A stretch of DNA of 64,000 nt from the NCBI GenBank assembly GCA_038503035.1, contig JAVSML010000047.1:62001-126000 (forward strand). Reading direction: 5' to 3'. Positions 11,521 to 21,844 of the stretch are shown here, piece after piece. This DNA is from Crocodylus rhombifer. Lineage: Eukaryota > Chordata > Crocodylia > Crocodylidae. Within the stretch, counting starts at the first letter, position 1; every line of letters begins with the position of its first letter. A model generated the notes under the pieces. That model made no database searches and had not been told where the DNA came from. It saw only the letters and a list, made by a program, of their open reading frames with translations. The position numbers were made by a program, and so were the translations under genes.

Positions 11521-12215
11521 CGTCTCCATCTTAAATTCTGATCTCTCTCGCTGTCCACTTCCCCCCGCCTTTTCCTGCCACCTCTCAGCTCCTCTCTGTC
11601 CCTTATCTGTTCCCCTGCTGCAGGCTCTTGGCCCTGTTGCTTTCTGCTGTCTCTCAGTCCCATTCCTGCTGTCCACTACCTTCCTGTGTCTTTCTGCAGC
11701 CCTTCCCACCATTTCTGCCACTTCTAGCCTCCTGGCCCCATTTCTGCTGTCCACCACCTCTTTCCCGTGTCTTTCCATAGCTCTTCCTGCCACTTTTAGC
11801 CTCTCAGCCCCGCTAATTTCTGTCTTATGCTGTCTCTCCCCATCTCTCTCTCTCCTCCCTCTGTTCCCAACCTTTCCTGCCCCTTTCCCCATTTTCTCTG
11901 TGTTTTCCAGCTTTCCCCCACACCTCCTTCTCCCCCATAGTCCTCTGGCCTGCCACCAACTTTCCCGCAGGTTTCCTGGCAGCCAGAGCCCTTCTCCAGC
12001 TCTCGGCACCAGCAGCCCTTCCCCTGGTTCCCAGAGCCAGCCCCCAGTTACCACTGCAACCTCTTTAGCTCCCCCGTACCCTCTATCCCAGTTTCCCTCT
12101 CCCTGCTTACCTTTTGGCTCCCCTGTGGCTCCAGCTTTGGTCCCAGCCTCTGTTCTGGCTTCTCTCCAGCATCACTCCCCTGTTCTGCAGGATTTGGGTA
12201 TTGCCCTTTAATCAG
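11520..12215. repeat. Pyrimidine-rich minisatellite block
   Basis: The plus strand is strongly C/T-rich. Units beginning CATTCCTGCTGTCCAC (11661) and CATTTCTGCTGTCCAC (11739) repeat with a period of about 78 bp, with weaker flanking units. The 275-codon frame across it (11384-12211) is a by-product of biased composition. Confidence 0.6.
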
Positions 12216-12399
12216 TTAAGGACAATTAACCTAAAGTAAACCTCAAGCCTCAGTTCTTCAGCCCAGTTCTCTATAGTCTACCGTTTCTAATCCCGGTCCT
12301 GGTAACTTTCACTCCCTACACTTCCACTTTCTTACCTTAACTTTTCCCTAGGTATCCCAAGTACACCAAGCACATACATACATATACATCACAACATCC

Positions 12400-12700
12400 A
12401 AGTTAGGAACTCTCTTGTGTGTGTGAATTAGTGATCCGTGTATGTGTATTGGGTGTGTGGGTATTGATAAATGATTCTGGTCTAATTTCTTTTGGGCTGT
12501 ATAGTGTGTGTAGGTGCTTGAATTGGTGATAGACGTGCATTTGCCTAGGCTGGTAATTTTGGATGGGTATGTGTCTGGGTTGGTAATGTGCCTGGATTGG
12601 TAGTGTGCGTGTGCACACCTGGTGGGGGTGCATGCACCTAGAGTGTGGATGTGCACCTAGTGTGTGTATATGCACCTAATTGCTTTTTGAGTGTGTGCAT
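12400..12700. repeat. Degenerate GT-rich tandem repeat
   Basis: Repeated variants of GTGTGxATGTGCACCTA and TTGGTAATGTG fill this stretch. It is low-complexity, with no gene. Confidence 0.6.
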
Positions 12701-15546
12701 GTGCAACTGTATACCATGCCCTTCTGTCTAACAGCACAATATTGAGATCCTGAGGGTTGGCCTGGCCCCACAGGGCAACAGTTTTGGGGGAAGTGATTAT
12801 TGTTTTTTCTTGATTTGAATTGTGTGTTGCTATCTTGGGATATTGTGCTGTATCCCTGTTGACAAAAAAATGTGCGGGCCACTGCAGGGTATTATACAGA
12901 AGACACCTTTGTATTAAATCAGCCAGAAGACAGTTTTATTGGCAGAACTTTCTGGCTGTCTACTGTCTTTATAGTTACAATAATGTTTGTAGATATTTGT
13001 CAGGTATGTTTGCTTGATCATAGTTTAGGGGCTACCTAGAAAAACCCAACTTAGAGGAACAGACTTAGTTCACTGGTAGGACATTCTCATAAATATTTTG
13101 CTTCAGGGTATATAGATTTGCTCTCTGTCCTTTTCCAATCACTATCTCCATGACTACTACAAATGCAAGCCAACAGTTCTGTGTGTATCTGGAAAAGTTC
13201 AAGGGAAACAATGTGCATGTTTGTGCGGCAATACATGCACATGTGCATGGATAAATAAGAAAAGATTGATCTTTGTGTCAAGCACTGTCAACTCAGATCA
13301 GCTCTTTCTGCTTTCACTGGAAAAGTCAATCCATTTAAAGGAAAATCATAGTCAAGACTGTTTTTACGAGAAGTAATTAAGAAAACAATCAGGTTATTTA
13401 AGCACCAGGGAACCAGTCTTGGCTCATAGCTTTAATTACCAGATTTTCTTATGGCATTTTTTCAAATTAAGGAATAAAAACCAATGTTTACCAATCACCA
13501 CTTTCTCCAGTTTTCTCAAGAAGGGCAAATTAAAATATCTCACAGGATTTGACACTGAATTAATCTGAATACCCCAGGGCATTTAAGGATTTGCAAGCAG
13601 GTGAACTTTTATCTCCCATTTCTGTAACAATATTTTGAATAAAATTGGGGATTTAAGTCAAAGGATGAAATAGTCCTTGATGACTAGCGTTAGTGTTAAC
13701 TTTATTATAGCATCCTCCAAAATTGGCTGTAGCCTTTGAAAGCTCATGCTTCTCTGAATGTGTTAGTCTATATGGTGCCATCCTGACTTTATTCTGCCTT
13801 TATTTTGAGAGAGAAGAACGTTCAAGCTAAAGAACTATGGTGACACAAGAATGAATGGTCATGAACTAACCATGAAGAAAATTAGTTGAAGATTAGAAGA
13901 AAGTCCTAACAATCAAGAAATTAGGATCTAGAATGGAAGTAGTAGGGGCACTCTCTCTTCCACCCCTCACTGGATTTAAGATGCAACATAGGGTCTTCCC
14001 AGCCATTGATTCTAATCTTCTGCAATTGTAAGTAACCATTTACCCAATAAATACATGGAAGAGATTGTATGACATGGTGCCCACTATAGGAAGGGACTGG
14101 ACATAATGCTCCAAGTTTTTTCTTCATGGAGAATTAAGTATATTAAATCTTCATGTGGGCAATCTGAAAAATGTTGTGGTATTCTTGCTAAACTGAAGAA
14201 TGTTGTGGGGAGAACATGATATTAACTCCATAAACATTGCTCAAAAATGAACTTTAGTCCATGTAGAGTGCAAGATATATCCCGTATGTTTCATTTTATA
14301 AAACTTTGTCATTCTCATGGCAAAGTATGTACAATTAGGGGGTGAAGCCCATTGCTGTCCCTAATTGTAGTTGTTTTGAAGTCAAAGGACTGCTAGGAAA
14401 AGAAGACTTTTGAAAAAGAACGTATCGCTTGTAAAACAAAGACAGATACATTGACTCTGTTTATAAGCCTCATATTTTGTCATGAGATGTACATTTTTTG
14501 AGTTGTGGAGACCTATTATTTCCATTCTGGAAAAGTGCTAGTTTAATTTTAGTACATCCTTTTAGTCTCCAGTTGTGACTGCAAGGTTAGTGCTCTGTAA
14601 ACTTCATTAGGGTGATGGTGTGCTTTCCAGACAGATGACTCCTCCACTGCAGTTAATCTTTGGTTTGCATAGGTCCCAAATATTTGTCTGGAACCCTGTA
14701 GCTAATTAACAGGTGAGGTGATATACTGAATGCAAGTAATTAAAAACAACTCTTACTTGTAAGAACCTAGTCATACTGAACTGTTTTAAATATATATGCA
14801 GTTTAATTAAAGCAAACCACATAGTAATTTAAATTTTAGCCCATAAAGAATCATATCTGCTAACCTACATTTCTGAGTCTGTCTGTGGGAATTATTTGTA
14901 ACTACTTTTTGAGATTAGGAGGGAGGGTGCTGTTCTCTACTGAACCAAAGGCTCCAGGCACCGAATAGGCTCATAATTCTTCCCTCTTCTGATGTTTTGC
15001 TAATAACATTATAACAGAATAAACTACACCTTAAGCTGCTTCCCCTTTGCAACTACTGAGCCTGTGCAGTAAATTCCGATGCTCAGAGAGCTGCTCCCAG
15101 TTTATATTCACAGGAAGTTAACCAGATGCACCTGCCACAGTGAGTCAGCAGAGCTTAATTAGTGCCTCCATCTGGAGTTACAGCAATCGTTAATAAGCTG
15201 GGTCAACAGAAAAATCCAGGTCCTCTGTTACAAAGGTGAATTTTTATGCAGATGTAATCAACTAGATTCTGGTCACAGCTGATTGGTTTTACACTGACAA
15301 CTATTTTTCCAATTCTATTAATTCTGATGTAAAGCAGTGTAAAAAAGATCACAATTGGACTTTAAGTACCATTGAAACTGCTGACTATAAAGCCCTTTTT
15401 ATGGATTGTCATCCTTGTAAGCATACGACTTCTAGAAGGAAAGAAAGATTTCCATGCATCAAACTTCACACCTGGAATCAAACATACAGTCTAAGTATTG
15501 TCTTCAAAAGGGTGTACTTCGTATGCCAGTTAAACCATTGACTATG
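12701..15546. other. AT-rich unique intergenic DNA
   Basis: No gene or clear mobile element is recognised. A short segment at about 13727-13790 (GAAAGCTCATGCTTCTCTGAATGTGTTAGTCTA) resembles a dispersed reptilian repeat but is too short to classify. A 9-bp hairpin (CAATTAGGG/CCCTAATTG) lies at about 14331-14369. Confidence 0.5.
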
Positions 15547-15566
15547 GCAGGGATAGGCAACCCTGG
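15547..15566. mobile_element. Left stub of a hAT-like repeat split by the provirus
   Basis: CAGGGATAGGCAACCCTGG before the 3' LTR, and CATGCATGCCAG...GGCACGC after the 5' LTR, read as one disrupted repeat of the CAGGGGTAGGCAACC type. The provirus therefore inserted into an older DNA-transposon-like sequence. Confidence 0.5.
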
Positions 15567-16452
15567 TGTTGCAAAAGATTGCGGTCCGTTTCTTGGAGGC
15601 CACCAAAATCACAGACACACACTTATTAGCAGCACAAAAGGTGTATTTGCAAATAGGGTCAGAGCAGAGTCAAAGACTCAGATTACTCCGAACCCCTGAG
15701 GAATTTTTGCAGGCTGTATTTATCCTTCTTCCTCCTGGGCACGTGTGCAGAAACAGGAACTCTTACAGCTCATTTCCGTTTCATACAAACATTTCATAGA
15801 TTTCATAGACATTAGGGCTGGAAGGGACCTCAGGAGATCATCAAGTCCAGCCCCCTGCCCAAAGGGCAGGAAGTCAGCTGGGGTCATAGGATCCCAGCAA
15901 GATAAGCATCCAATTTACTCTTGAAGGTGTTCAATGTAGGTGCTGGAACCACCTCCGCTGGCAGACTGTTCCAGACCTTGGGGGCTCGGACAGTAAAGAA
16001 ATTCTTCCTTATGTCCAGCCTGAAACGGTCTTGCAGGAGTTTGTGACCGTTCGACCTTGTCATCCCTTGGGGCGCTCTGGTGAACAGACGTTCCCCCAGA
16101 TCCTGGTGGACACCCCTGATAAACTTATGTGTGGTTACATCACTACATCCATCACATGTACATTATAATTAACTACTTAAGTATGCAGGGCGGAGAAGTA
16201 AATATGCATCAGCTAACTGCGCATGCTCAGAAAGTTCTTTAGGTCACCAAGAGTTTAACCCCCCCCCCCTTTCAAGGACACAGTCAATTGAATTCCAGCT
16301 TCTGTAATCTGCATGAGAAAAGCTAGGGGGAGGCTGGGGGAGAGTCTGTGATTTAGTATAAGAAGAACTGTGGCAAGGCTGGCCAAGAAAAAAAGTCCTT
16401 GGCAGTGTTTTTTTCTTATCAGGTGCGAGATGCAAACTGTGCATTTCTAACA
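15567..16452 (-). repeat. 3' LTR of the provirus, with a CR1 insertion
   Basis: TG...CA ends (TGTTGC at the left, CTAACA at the right on the plus strand). It matches the 5' LTR along its whole length except for the 334-bp insert at 15793-16126. On the minus strand, a TATA-like GGATAAATAC (15716-15725) precedes an AATAAG element followed by GTGTGTGTCTGTG, plausible as promoter and polyadenylation region. A purine-rich stretch (GAGCGGGGAATAT, just above 16452) is a candidate polypurine tract. Confidence 0.95.
15793..16126 (-). mobile_element. CR1 LINE inserted into the 3' LTR
   Basis: The minus-strand CR1 3' end lies at the left: TTCATAGATTTCATAG, then GGGCTGGAAGGGACCTC and AGATCATCAAGTCCAG, the standard CR1 tail read backwards. 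The rest covers the C-terminal RT region in reverse. The empty site survives in the 5' LTR at about 23040-23055, so both breakpoints are exact: 334 bp lies between ...ACAAACAT and ATGTGTGG, with no target-site duplication visible. Confidence 0.96.
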
Positions 16453-16488
16453 ATATTCCCCGCTCAAGATGCTTTCTGCTCCCCATTT

Positions 16489-17166
16489 TCATTTAGGCAG
16501 AGCAGGATAATTACGAGGAATTTTTCTGAGTACCATGACTTTTGCTGCAGTCTGTGCTTTGAGGGGGACTGCTGCAACTTGCATCCCTTCAACTGTGGTG
16601 GTTATCAATCTAGTGAGACAGGTGTCTTCATCATGTAGGGATGATTGTGGAGTGGATGGGTTACATTTCATCCACGTGGAGTTTGGGAGCTTAACAGCAG
16701 TAGAATTCCATTGACCTGCATACTTGCTGCAATTAAGGGCATAACAGGTAGTGCATGTTCGGACCCATTTCAATGTCCATGTACACTGGCTATGTCCCAA
16801 ACTCCTCCCTGTACCATTATTGCTAATACAGTACTCTCCTAATGCCACTTGGGAAAGATCCCAGCTGCGGTTCTCATCCCATTCTTGACCAGTACTCTTA
16901 ACATCCGCCTTATCACTTACCAACCATTTTGGGGCCAAAGGAAAAGCCCTCCAAGGCCACTGTTCTCCGGCCTCTCGGAGTCCCCCACAGGCCCAGCAGT
17001 TGGTAAGACTGAAGGTACTTGCAATTCTTTCCATCATGTCAACATACAAATTTGTCCCTTGGGGAGCAATTGGGGGAAGCGGGGATATAGGCTGGCAGCT
17101 AGGGCTGCTCAATCCTGCTTCTCTTACTACATAGATAACAACAAGGCATATTAAGATTCCCACCAT
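16489..17166 (-). pseudogene. Truncated retroviral env (N-terminal surface-subunit part only)
   Basis: A 225-codon open frame downstream of pol, where env belongs. Residues 1-17 form a hydrophobic signal-peptide-like stretch. A CXXC motif, C57-W-A-C60, recalls the CWLC isomerisation motif of gammaretroviral SU. Four N-glycosylation sequons (N117, N145, N154, N162) and many cysteines fit an envelope ectodomain. It stops 36 bases before the 3' LTR. There is no SU/TM cleavage site, fusion peptide, CX6CC motif or membrane anchor, and no room for them, whereas family members run to about 600 residues or more. The likely cause is a deletion joining mid-SU to the polypurine region. Assignment rests on position and general features, not on a match to a named virus. 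Confidence 0.8.
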
Positions 17167-17223
17167 ATTCTCCCTTTCTTGAGATCAAATACAGCCTAAA
17201 CTTTTCCCTTTTTACTTTCTTGT

Positions 17224-20200
17224 CTAATTTTCTGAACTTTGATTAAGCCATCTCAGGCGCACTTGGAGATCACCAGTAGGTTCACAGCTCCACTTGCTGG
17301 CTTCTTGTTCCGAAGACGACTCAGCTTCCGGAGTGAGTTCGTCCTGGGAGTTGGTGTCCTCTGACGCTCGTGGATGTCGTTTCACACAGGTATGGTGTAT
17401 CCAACGGTCATGGCCAGCAATCTTTACAGCGGTGTGGGTTGTTAGAAGTACTTGGAAAGGGCCACTCCAACTCTCAGTCAAAGGTTCCTTTTTCCACCGC
17501 TGCACCAAGACCCAGTCTCCCGGGCAGAAGTCATGTACCGGTACGTCTAAAGGCAGACGCTGAAAGGAGGCTGCATACCTGTGAAGAGAAGACAAGACAG
17601 ACTGCAAAGCAATAACGTACATATGAAGCTCGCTATTACCTAATTCAAAAGTTACATTTTCTCGCATCCCAGGGGGTAAGACTCGAGGGGGTTTGCCAAA
17701 CATAATTTCATATGGGGTTAATTTAAGGCCCCGTCGGGGAGTGTTTTGAATGCAAGTAAGAGCTAGCGGCAATGCTTGAGGCCACTTAAGGCGTGCTTCA
17801 ATACAGATTTTGGTGAGTAGAGTCTTTAAGGTCCTATTCATGCATTCCACTTGTCCTGAACTCTGTGGTCTCCATGGTGTGTGTAGTTTCCAAGTGATCT
17901 TGAGAGCTTGTGCGACTTCTTGAACTACCTTTCCCAAAAAGTGTTGTCCTTGATCCGACTCGATGGATTCAGGCAGAGAATACCGGGGAATGATCTCCTG
18001 CAACAAATACTTCACTACTGTAGCCGCAGTGGCAGTCCTGGTGGGCCATGCCTCGACCCAACCAGAGAGCTGGTCTACCATAACAAGTAAAAACCCATGA
18101 TGTCCGGACCGTGGGAGCTTGGCAAAATCAATCTGCCATGCTTGTCCAGGGTACGGTGCCCAGGGCCTACCTCCCATTGGCACAGGGGGTTTCCTTCGAG
18201 GGTTTACTTTCTGGCATGTGATGCACCTGGTAGCAATACGCTGAGCTTCTACATATAGCCCTGGGGCTACTGCTTGGCGGATCACTAGATCACCTATAGC
18301 CAAGCCTCCCATATGGGTTCTTGCATGGAGCTGTTGCAGCACCTCCCGAAGCAATGGCCTGGGTATCATGACCTTTCCTCCCGGTACTATCCACCACCTC
18401 TGGGAGTTCTTTTTTGCACAAGCTTTCTGTGCAAATTTATCTTCTTCAGGGGAATACTGCGGGACTAAATCCTGGAAGTATGGCCATATGGCATGGGACA
18501 AGGCCTGCCTGGATACTTCCTCTGCTTCTCCACCAATAAATGCGGCTTCCTTTGCTGCCGCATCAGCCTTTGCATTTCCAAACTTATGCTTTTCCTCAGC
18601 AGCCTTCCCATGGGCCCGCACGTGAATGACTGCTACCTCTTTAGGCTGGTGGAGTGCCTCTAGTAGCTTGATAATGTGGGGGCCATTAGCAATTTTATTC
18701 CCAGAAGCCGTAATGAAACCCCTTTCTTTCCACAATAGTCCATGCGCATGGACCATAGAAAAAGCATAGCGAGAATCAGTGTATACATTAACCTGCTGGC
18801 CTGTCCCCAGCTGTAATGCTCGGGTGAGCGCAGTGAGTTCCGCGGCCTGTGCCGACCATGCGCTCGGCAATGACTCCCTCCATACTACCTTATCCAAGGT
18901 TACCACTGCACATCCTGTTCGTCTTTTTCCATCGATGACAGAGCTGGAGCCGTCTACGAAGTATTCAGCATCTGGGTCTTCAATTGGGTCCTCAGCAAGA
19001 TCAGGCCGCACCTGTGTGGTTTGATTCAGGACCTCAAGGCAGTCATGCGTCGGCTTCCCTGGCTCCGGCAGCAAGGTTGCAGGGTTCAAGGCTGTAGTAT
19101 GTTGGAAAGTAAGTCCTGGATTAGAGAGCAAAAATATTTCATACCGTGATTGTCTGGAGGGGTTGAGAAACTTTCCTCCCTCAGTCCCTAGAATCTGGGG
19201 AACTCCATGTGGGGTGTGTATTTCCATATCCACACCCATGACTATCTTCTGGGCTTCTTCAACAACCACTGCTGTGGCTGCCACAGCCCGAAGATAGGCT
19301 GGCCACCCGAGTGCAACTGGGTCTAGAACCTTTGAGTAATATCCCACGGGTCTCCAGGTTGGGCCTGATGGCTGTGTCAGCACCCCTGATGTGACCCCTC
19401 GATTCTCATGAACATACAGTCGATATGGCTTTTTACTATTTGGGATGGCCAGGGCAGGGGGCTGGATTAATGCTGCCTTAAGCAGATCAAAGGCATGCTG
19501 CATTTCTTTATTCCATTTCCATTTAGTGAGACTCTCCTTAGTCAGTGAGTCATACAGTGGTCTAGCCTTCCCACCATAATCTGGTATCCATAGTCGACAG
19601 AACCCAGTTAGCCCTAGGAATGCCCGCAACTCCTTGGGTGACTTAGGTGAGGTTAGACCTTGGATTGCCTGTATGCGGTCTGCACTCAGGGCTCTGACTC
19701 CCTTTGAGAGCTTATATCCCAGAAATGTGACTTCAGGCTGACATATTTGGGCTTTCTCTCTAGAGACTTTATATCCTTTTTCCCCTAGAGTGTTTAGCGG
19801 TGACCTGGTGGCTTCCTCGCAGAGCTGCAAGTTTGGGCTTGCAACTAGCAGGTCATCCACATACTGGAGGAGAGTCACTGCGGGGTGTGATCCCTTCCAC
19901 TCCTCCAAGTCCTTCTGAAGGGCAAGTCCGAAAATATGGGGGGCTGCTATGAATCCTTGTGGAAGAACTGTCCACATGAGTTGGGCTTTATGGAAAGTAT
20001 CTGGATCCTCCCATTCAAAAGCAAACAATTTTTGACTCTCTCGGTGAAGGGGAATGGAGAAGAAAGCATCTTTCAAATCTAGCACTGAAAATATATCAGC
20101 TTCCCCCGGTACTTGTGTCAAAATCGTGTGTGGGTTTGGGACTACAGGATGGTCTGAAAGGACCTTCTTATTTACTGCTCGCAGGTCTTGGACCAGTCTG

Positions 20201-20226
20201 TATGAGACCCCATCTGCCTTTGGCAC
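17224..20226 (-). CDS. Retroviral Pol: reverse transcriptase, RNase H, integrase
   Basis: A 1000-codon open frame encoding the enzymes that copy viral RNA into DNA and integrate it. RT lies at about residues 1-300, with the first catalytic aspartate in VLDLKDAFF (D50) and the YVDD box at 122-125. RNase H lies at about 420-565 with the expected acidic set D425, E463, D484, D555. Integrase has an HHCC zinc module (H634, H638, C668, C671) and a D,D-35-E core (D700, D758, E794), followed by a C-terminal WSGPFQVLLTT segment like gammaretroviral integrases. All catalytic residues are intact. The first listed codon is GTG; the frame is open back to about 20283 and overlaps the protease frame, so the start is not real. 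The N-terminal part of RT lies across a frame break at 20243-20283. Confidence 0.97.
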   Translation of the reverse strand: MPKADGVSYRLVQDLRAVNKKVLSDHPVVPNPHTILTQVPGEADIFSVLDLKDAFFSIPLHRESQKLFAFEWEDPDTFHKAQLMWTVLPQGFIAAPHIFGLALQKDLEEWKGSHPAVTLLQYVDDLLVASPNLQLCEEATRSPLNTLGEKGYKVSREKAQICQPEVTFLGYKLSKGVRALSADRIQAIQGLTSPKSPKELRAFLGLTGFCRLWIPDYGGKARPLYDSLTKESLTKWKWNKEMQHAFDLLKAALIQPPALAIPNSKKPYRLYVHENRGVTSGVLTQPSGPTWRPVGYYSKVLDPVALGWPAYLRAVAATAVVVEEAQKIVMGVDMEIHTPHGVPQILGTEGGKFLNPSRQSRYEIFLLSNPGLTFQHTTALNPATLLPEPGKPTHDCLEVLNQTTQVRPDLAEDPIEDPDAEYFVDGSSSVIDGKRRTGCAVVTLDKVVWRESLPSAWSAQAAELTALTRALQLGTGQQVNVYTDSRYAFSMVHAHGLLWKERGFITASGNKIANGPHIIKLLEALHQPKEVAVIHVRAHGKAAEEKHKFGNAKADAAAKEAAFIGGEAEEVSRQALSHAIWPYFQDLVPQYSPEEDKFAQKACAKKNSQRWWIVPGGKVMIPRPLLREVLQQLHARTHMGGLAIGDLVIRQAVAPGLYVEAQRIATRCITCQKVNPRRKPPVPMGGRPWAPYPGQAWQIDFAKLPRSGHHGFLLVMVDQLSGWVEAWPTRTATAATVVKYLLQEIIPRYSLPESIESDQGQHFLGKVVQEVAQALKITWKLHTPWRPQSSGQVECMNRTLKTLLTKICIEARLKWPQALPLALTCIQNTPRRGLKLTPYEIMFGKPPRVLPPGMRENVTFELGNSELHMYVIALQSVLSSLHRYAASFQRLPLDVPVHDFCPGDWVLVQRWKKEPLTESWSGPFQVLLTTHTAVKIAGHDRWIHHTCVKRHPRASEDTNSQDELTPEAESSSEQEASKWSCEPTGDLQVRLRWLNQSSEN

Positions 20227-20242
20227 TCCAAGAATGGGGGTA

Positions 20243-20824
20243 TTATATGGTGAGGTGCCATCCGCACCTCTTGTATTTCTCTGTTAACGGCTTGAGTCCA
20301 GCTCTGGCCGCTTGGCTGAGTGGATACTGCTTTACCCGAACGGGCCCCTCTCCATCCTTGAGTATGATCCTTACCGGGGAGACCGACGTAGCTCGTGCAG
20401 GGGTTCTATCAGCCCATACCGAAGGGTCTACTCCAGTCATGTGACCTTCAGAACTTACTACAGGGCATCGGTCCTCCAGGAGAGCCATCTGATAGTTCGA
20501 GCTCTGCTTGACAGGTAGCTGGACTACCATCTGATCATCTCTGAAAAAGATCTCAGCTTGCAATTTTGTGAGTAAGTCCTGCCCAAGGAGTGCAACCGGG
20601 CAACTTGGAGAATACACAAAGGAGTGCTCAAGCAAATGGTCCCCCACTTTGGTGAGGAGTGGTTTACAAACAGGGAGTCGGGATTGCGTTCCCTCAATCC
20701 CTTCCACAAGTACATGCTGTTCACTAGTTCCTGCACAGGGGTTTTTTTCTGGAATCATTGAAAATGTAGCCCCAGTATCCACCAAGGCTTCAAAGTTTTT
20801 GCCACCAACCCTAATGGTTACCAT
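20243..20824 (-). CDS. Retroviral aspartic protease and start of RT
   Basis: This lies in the same frame as the gag capsid-nucleocapsid part, after an opal stop (20879-20881) and 18 intervening open codons. DTGA at residues 16-19 is the catalytic aspartate triplet with its following residue, and LLGQDLL is the second conserved protease helix motif. The end of the frame carries the VKQYPLSQ segment typical of the protease-RT border in gammaretroviruses, then runs into a stop at 20243 because of a net one-base offset relative to pol. Active as a dimer in cleaving Gag and Gag-Pol; here the downstream polyprotein is cut off by the break. Confidence 0.93.
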   Translation of the reverse strand: MVTIRVGGKNFEALVDTGATFSMIPEKNPCAGTSEQHVLVEGIEGTQSRLPVCKPLLTKVGDHLLEHSFVYSPSCPVALLGQDLLTKLQAEIFFRDDQMVVQLPVKQSSNYQMALLEDRCPVVSSEGHMTGVDPSVWADRTPARATSVSPVRIILKDGEGPVRVKQYPLSQAARAGLKPLTEKYKRCGWHLTI

Positions 20825-20881
20825 GGGATCTTCTCGGGCTCCAACCCGAAGGGTAGTGGTCTTAGATCCCCGTCCCCTTCA
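20825..20881 (-). promoter_or_regulatory. gag/pro opal stop with candidate read-through structure
   Basis: TGA at 20881-20879 separates gag from pro in one frame, the arrangement gammaretroviruses use for translational read-through (most use UAG). It is followed by a G-rich spacer and a possible nested hairpin: outer stem GGGAU (20870-20866) with AUCCC (20829-20825), and inner stem CUUCGGG (20851-20845) with CCCGAGAAG (20838-20830), including a 2-base bulge. The pairing was worked out by eye. Whether a pseudoknot forms is not determined. Confidence 0.6.
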
Positions 20882-21844
20882 TTCTGTGTCCTCACCCTTT
20901 TCCTCTGCCCGCATGAGGTGACCTTTTGGTTCACCCTCTCTCTTCTCCTTTAACTTTGGGCATTCCCTCTTCCAGTGTCCTTTCTCTTTGCAATAAGCAC
21001 AAACGTCTGCTCCCACTCTTTCTCCTTTCCCTTTCTGCATCCCAGCCTTTCCAGGGTTACCTCCAGTTATAGCAGCTGCCAGCGCTGCCATCTGTCGCTG
21101 AGCCTTTTTATCCTCCTTGCGCTCCTGCACTTGCTCACGATTCCCATATACCTTATATGCAATTTCCACCAGCTCTGAAATCGGTTTTCCAGCACCTCCC
21201 TCAGTTTTCTGTAACTTCTTACGAATATCAGCAGCGGATTGACCAATAAACATAAGATTTACCATGCGTTGATTATCTGGGGCTTCTGGATCTAGTTCCG
21301 AAAACCTACGGAACGCCTCATACAGCCTCCTGAGGAAAGCTGAGGGATCCTCTTCTCTTCCCTGTCTCACTTCATACAATTTAGACAGATTAGTAACCCG
21401 AGGCACTGCCTTCCCCATTGCTTCCACTATAATCCCCAGATACCGTGCACTCAGCTCTCTTCCTTCTGCAGTATGATTATCCCATCTCGGTTCCTCAACA
21501 GGGCAGGTATCACGCAAGGTACGACCAGCAGCTCCCTCTGCTTCTACCCTGGCTGCTGCAATGCGGTCTGCCGTCCCCAACACTAATCTCCTTTCTTCTG
21601 GGGTCAGGAGGGTTTGGAGCATCATCTGGACATCAGCCCAAGTGGGTCGATGGGTTTGCCCAATAGATCGAAACAGGTCCCTCATTTTTTCAGGATCTTC
21701 ACGAAAAGAGGGGCTCTGATTCTTCCAGTTAAATAAATCTGAAGTACTAAATGGGGTGTAGACAAAAGTTGCATTGCCCCCCTCTCCGATAACCTCTCGC
21801 ATCGGGCAATTCAGCACTGGCTGTGATTCTACAGTCTTGCGCAA
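20879..21844 (-). pseudogene. Retroviral gag, capsid and nucleocapsid part
   Basis: About 321 codons. The capsid region includes FNWKNQSPSF...PTWADVQMMLQTLLTPEER (residues about 38-85), closely resembling the gammaretroviral p30 pattern, and a major-homology-region-like stretch QGREEDPSAFLRRLYEAFRRF (161-181). Nucleocapsid has a single zinc knuckle, C282-X2-C285-X4-H290-X4-C295, flanked by basic residues; a single CCHC is characteristic of gammaretroviruses. The frame ends in TGA at 20879. The first codon here is TTG; the frame is open further upstream (to at least about 21925) and overlaps the matrix frame, so the real start is in that upstream part. Forms the virion shell and binds genomic RNA. 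Confidence 0.93.

Noticed and set aside
11384..12211. 275-codon plus frame and the 205-codon minus frame opposite it
   Set aside because: It starts in a TG microsatellite and runs through a pyrimidine-rich minisatellite; the S/P/L- or R/G/E-rich peptides are composition artefacts.
13727..13790. Possible SINE tail (GAAAGCTCATGCT...GTTAGTCTA)
   Set aside because: Too short and without a promoter head, tail or target duplication to call as an element.
17294..20444. Several plus-strand frames of 60-109 codons
   Set aside because: Antisense shadows of pol and pro.
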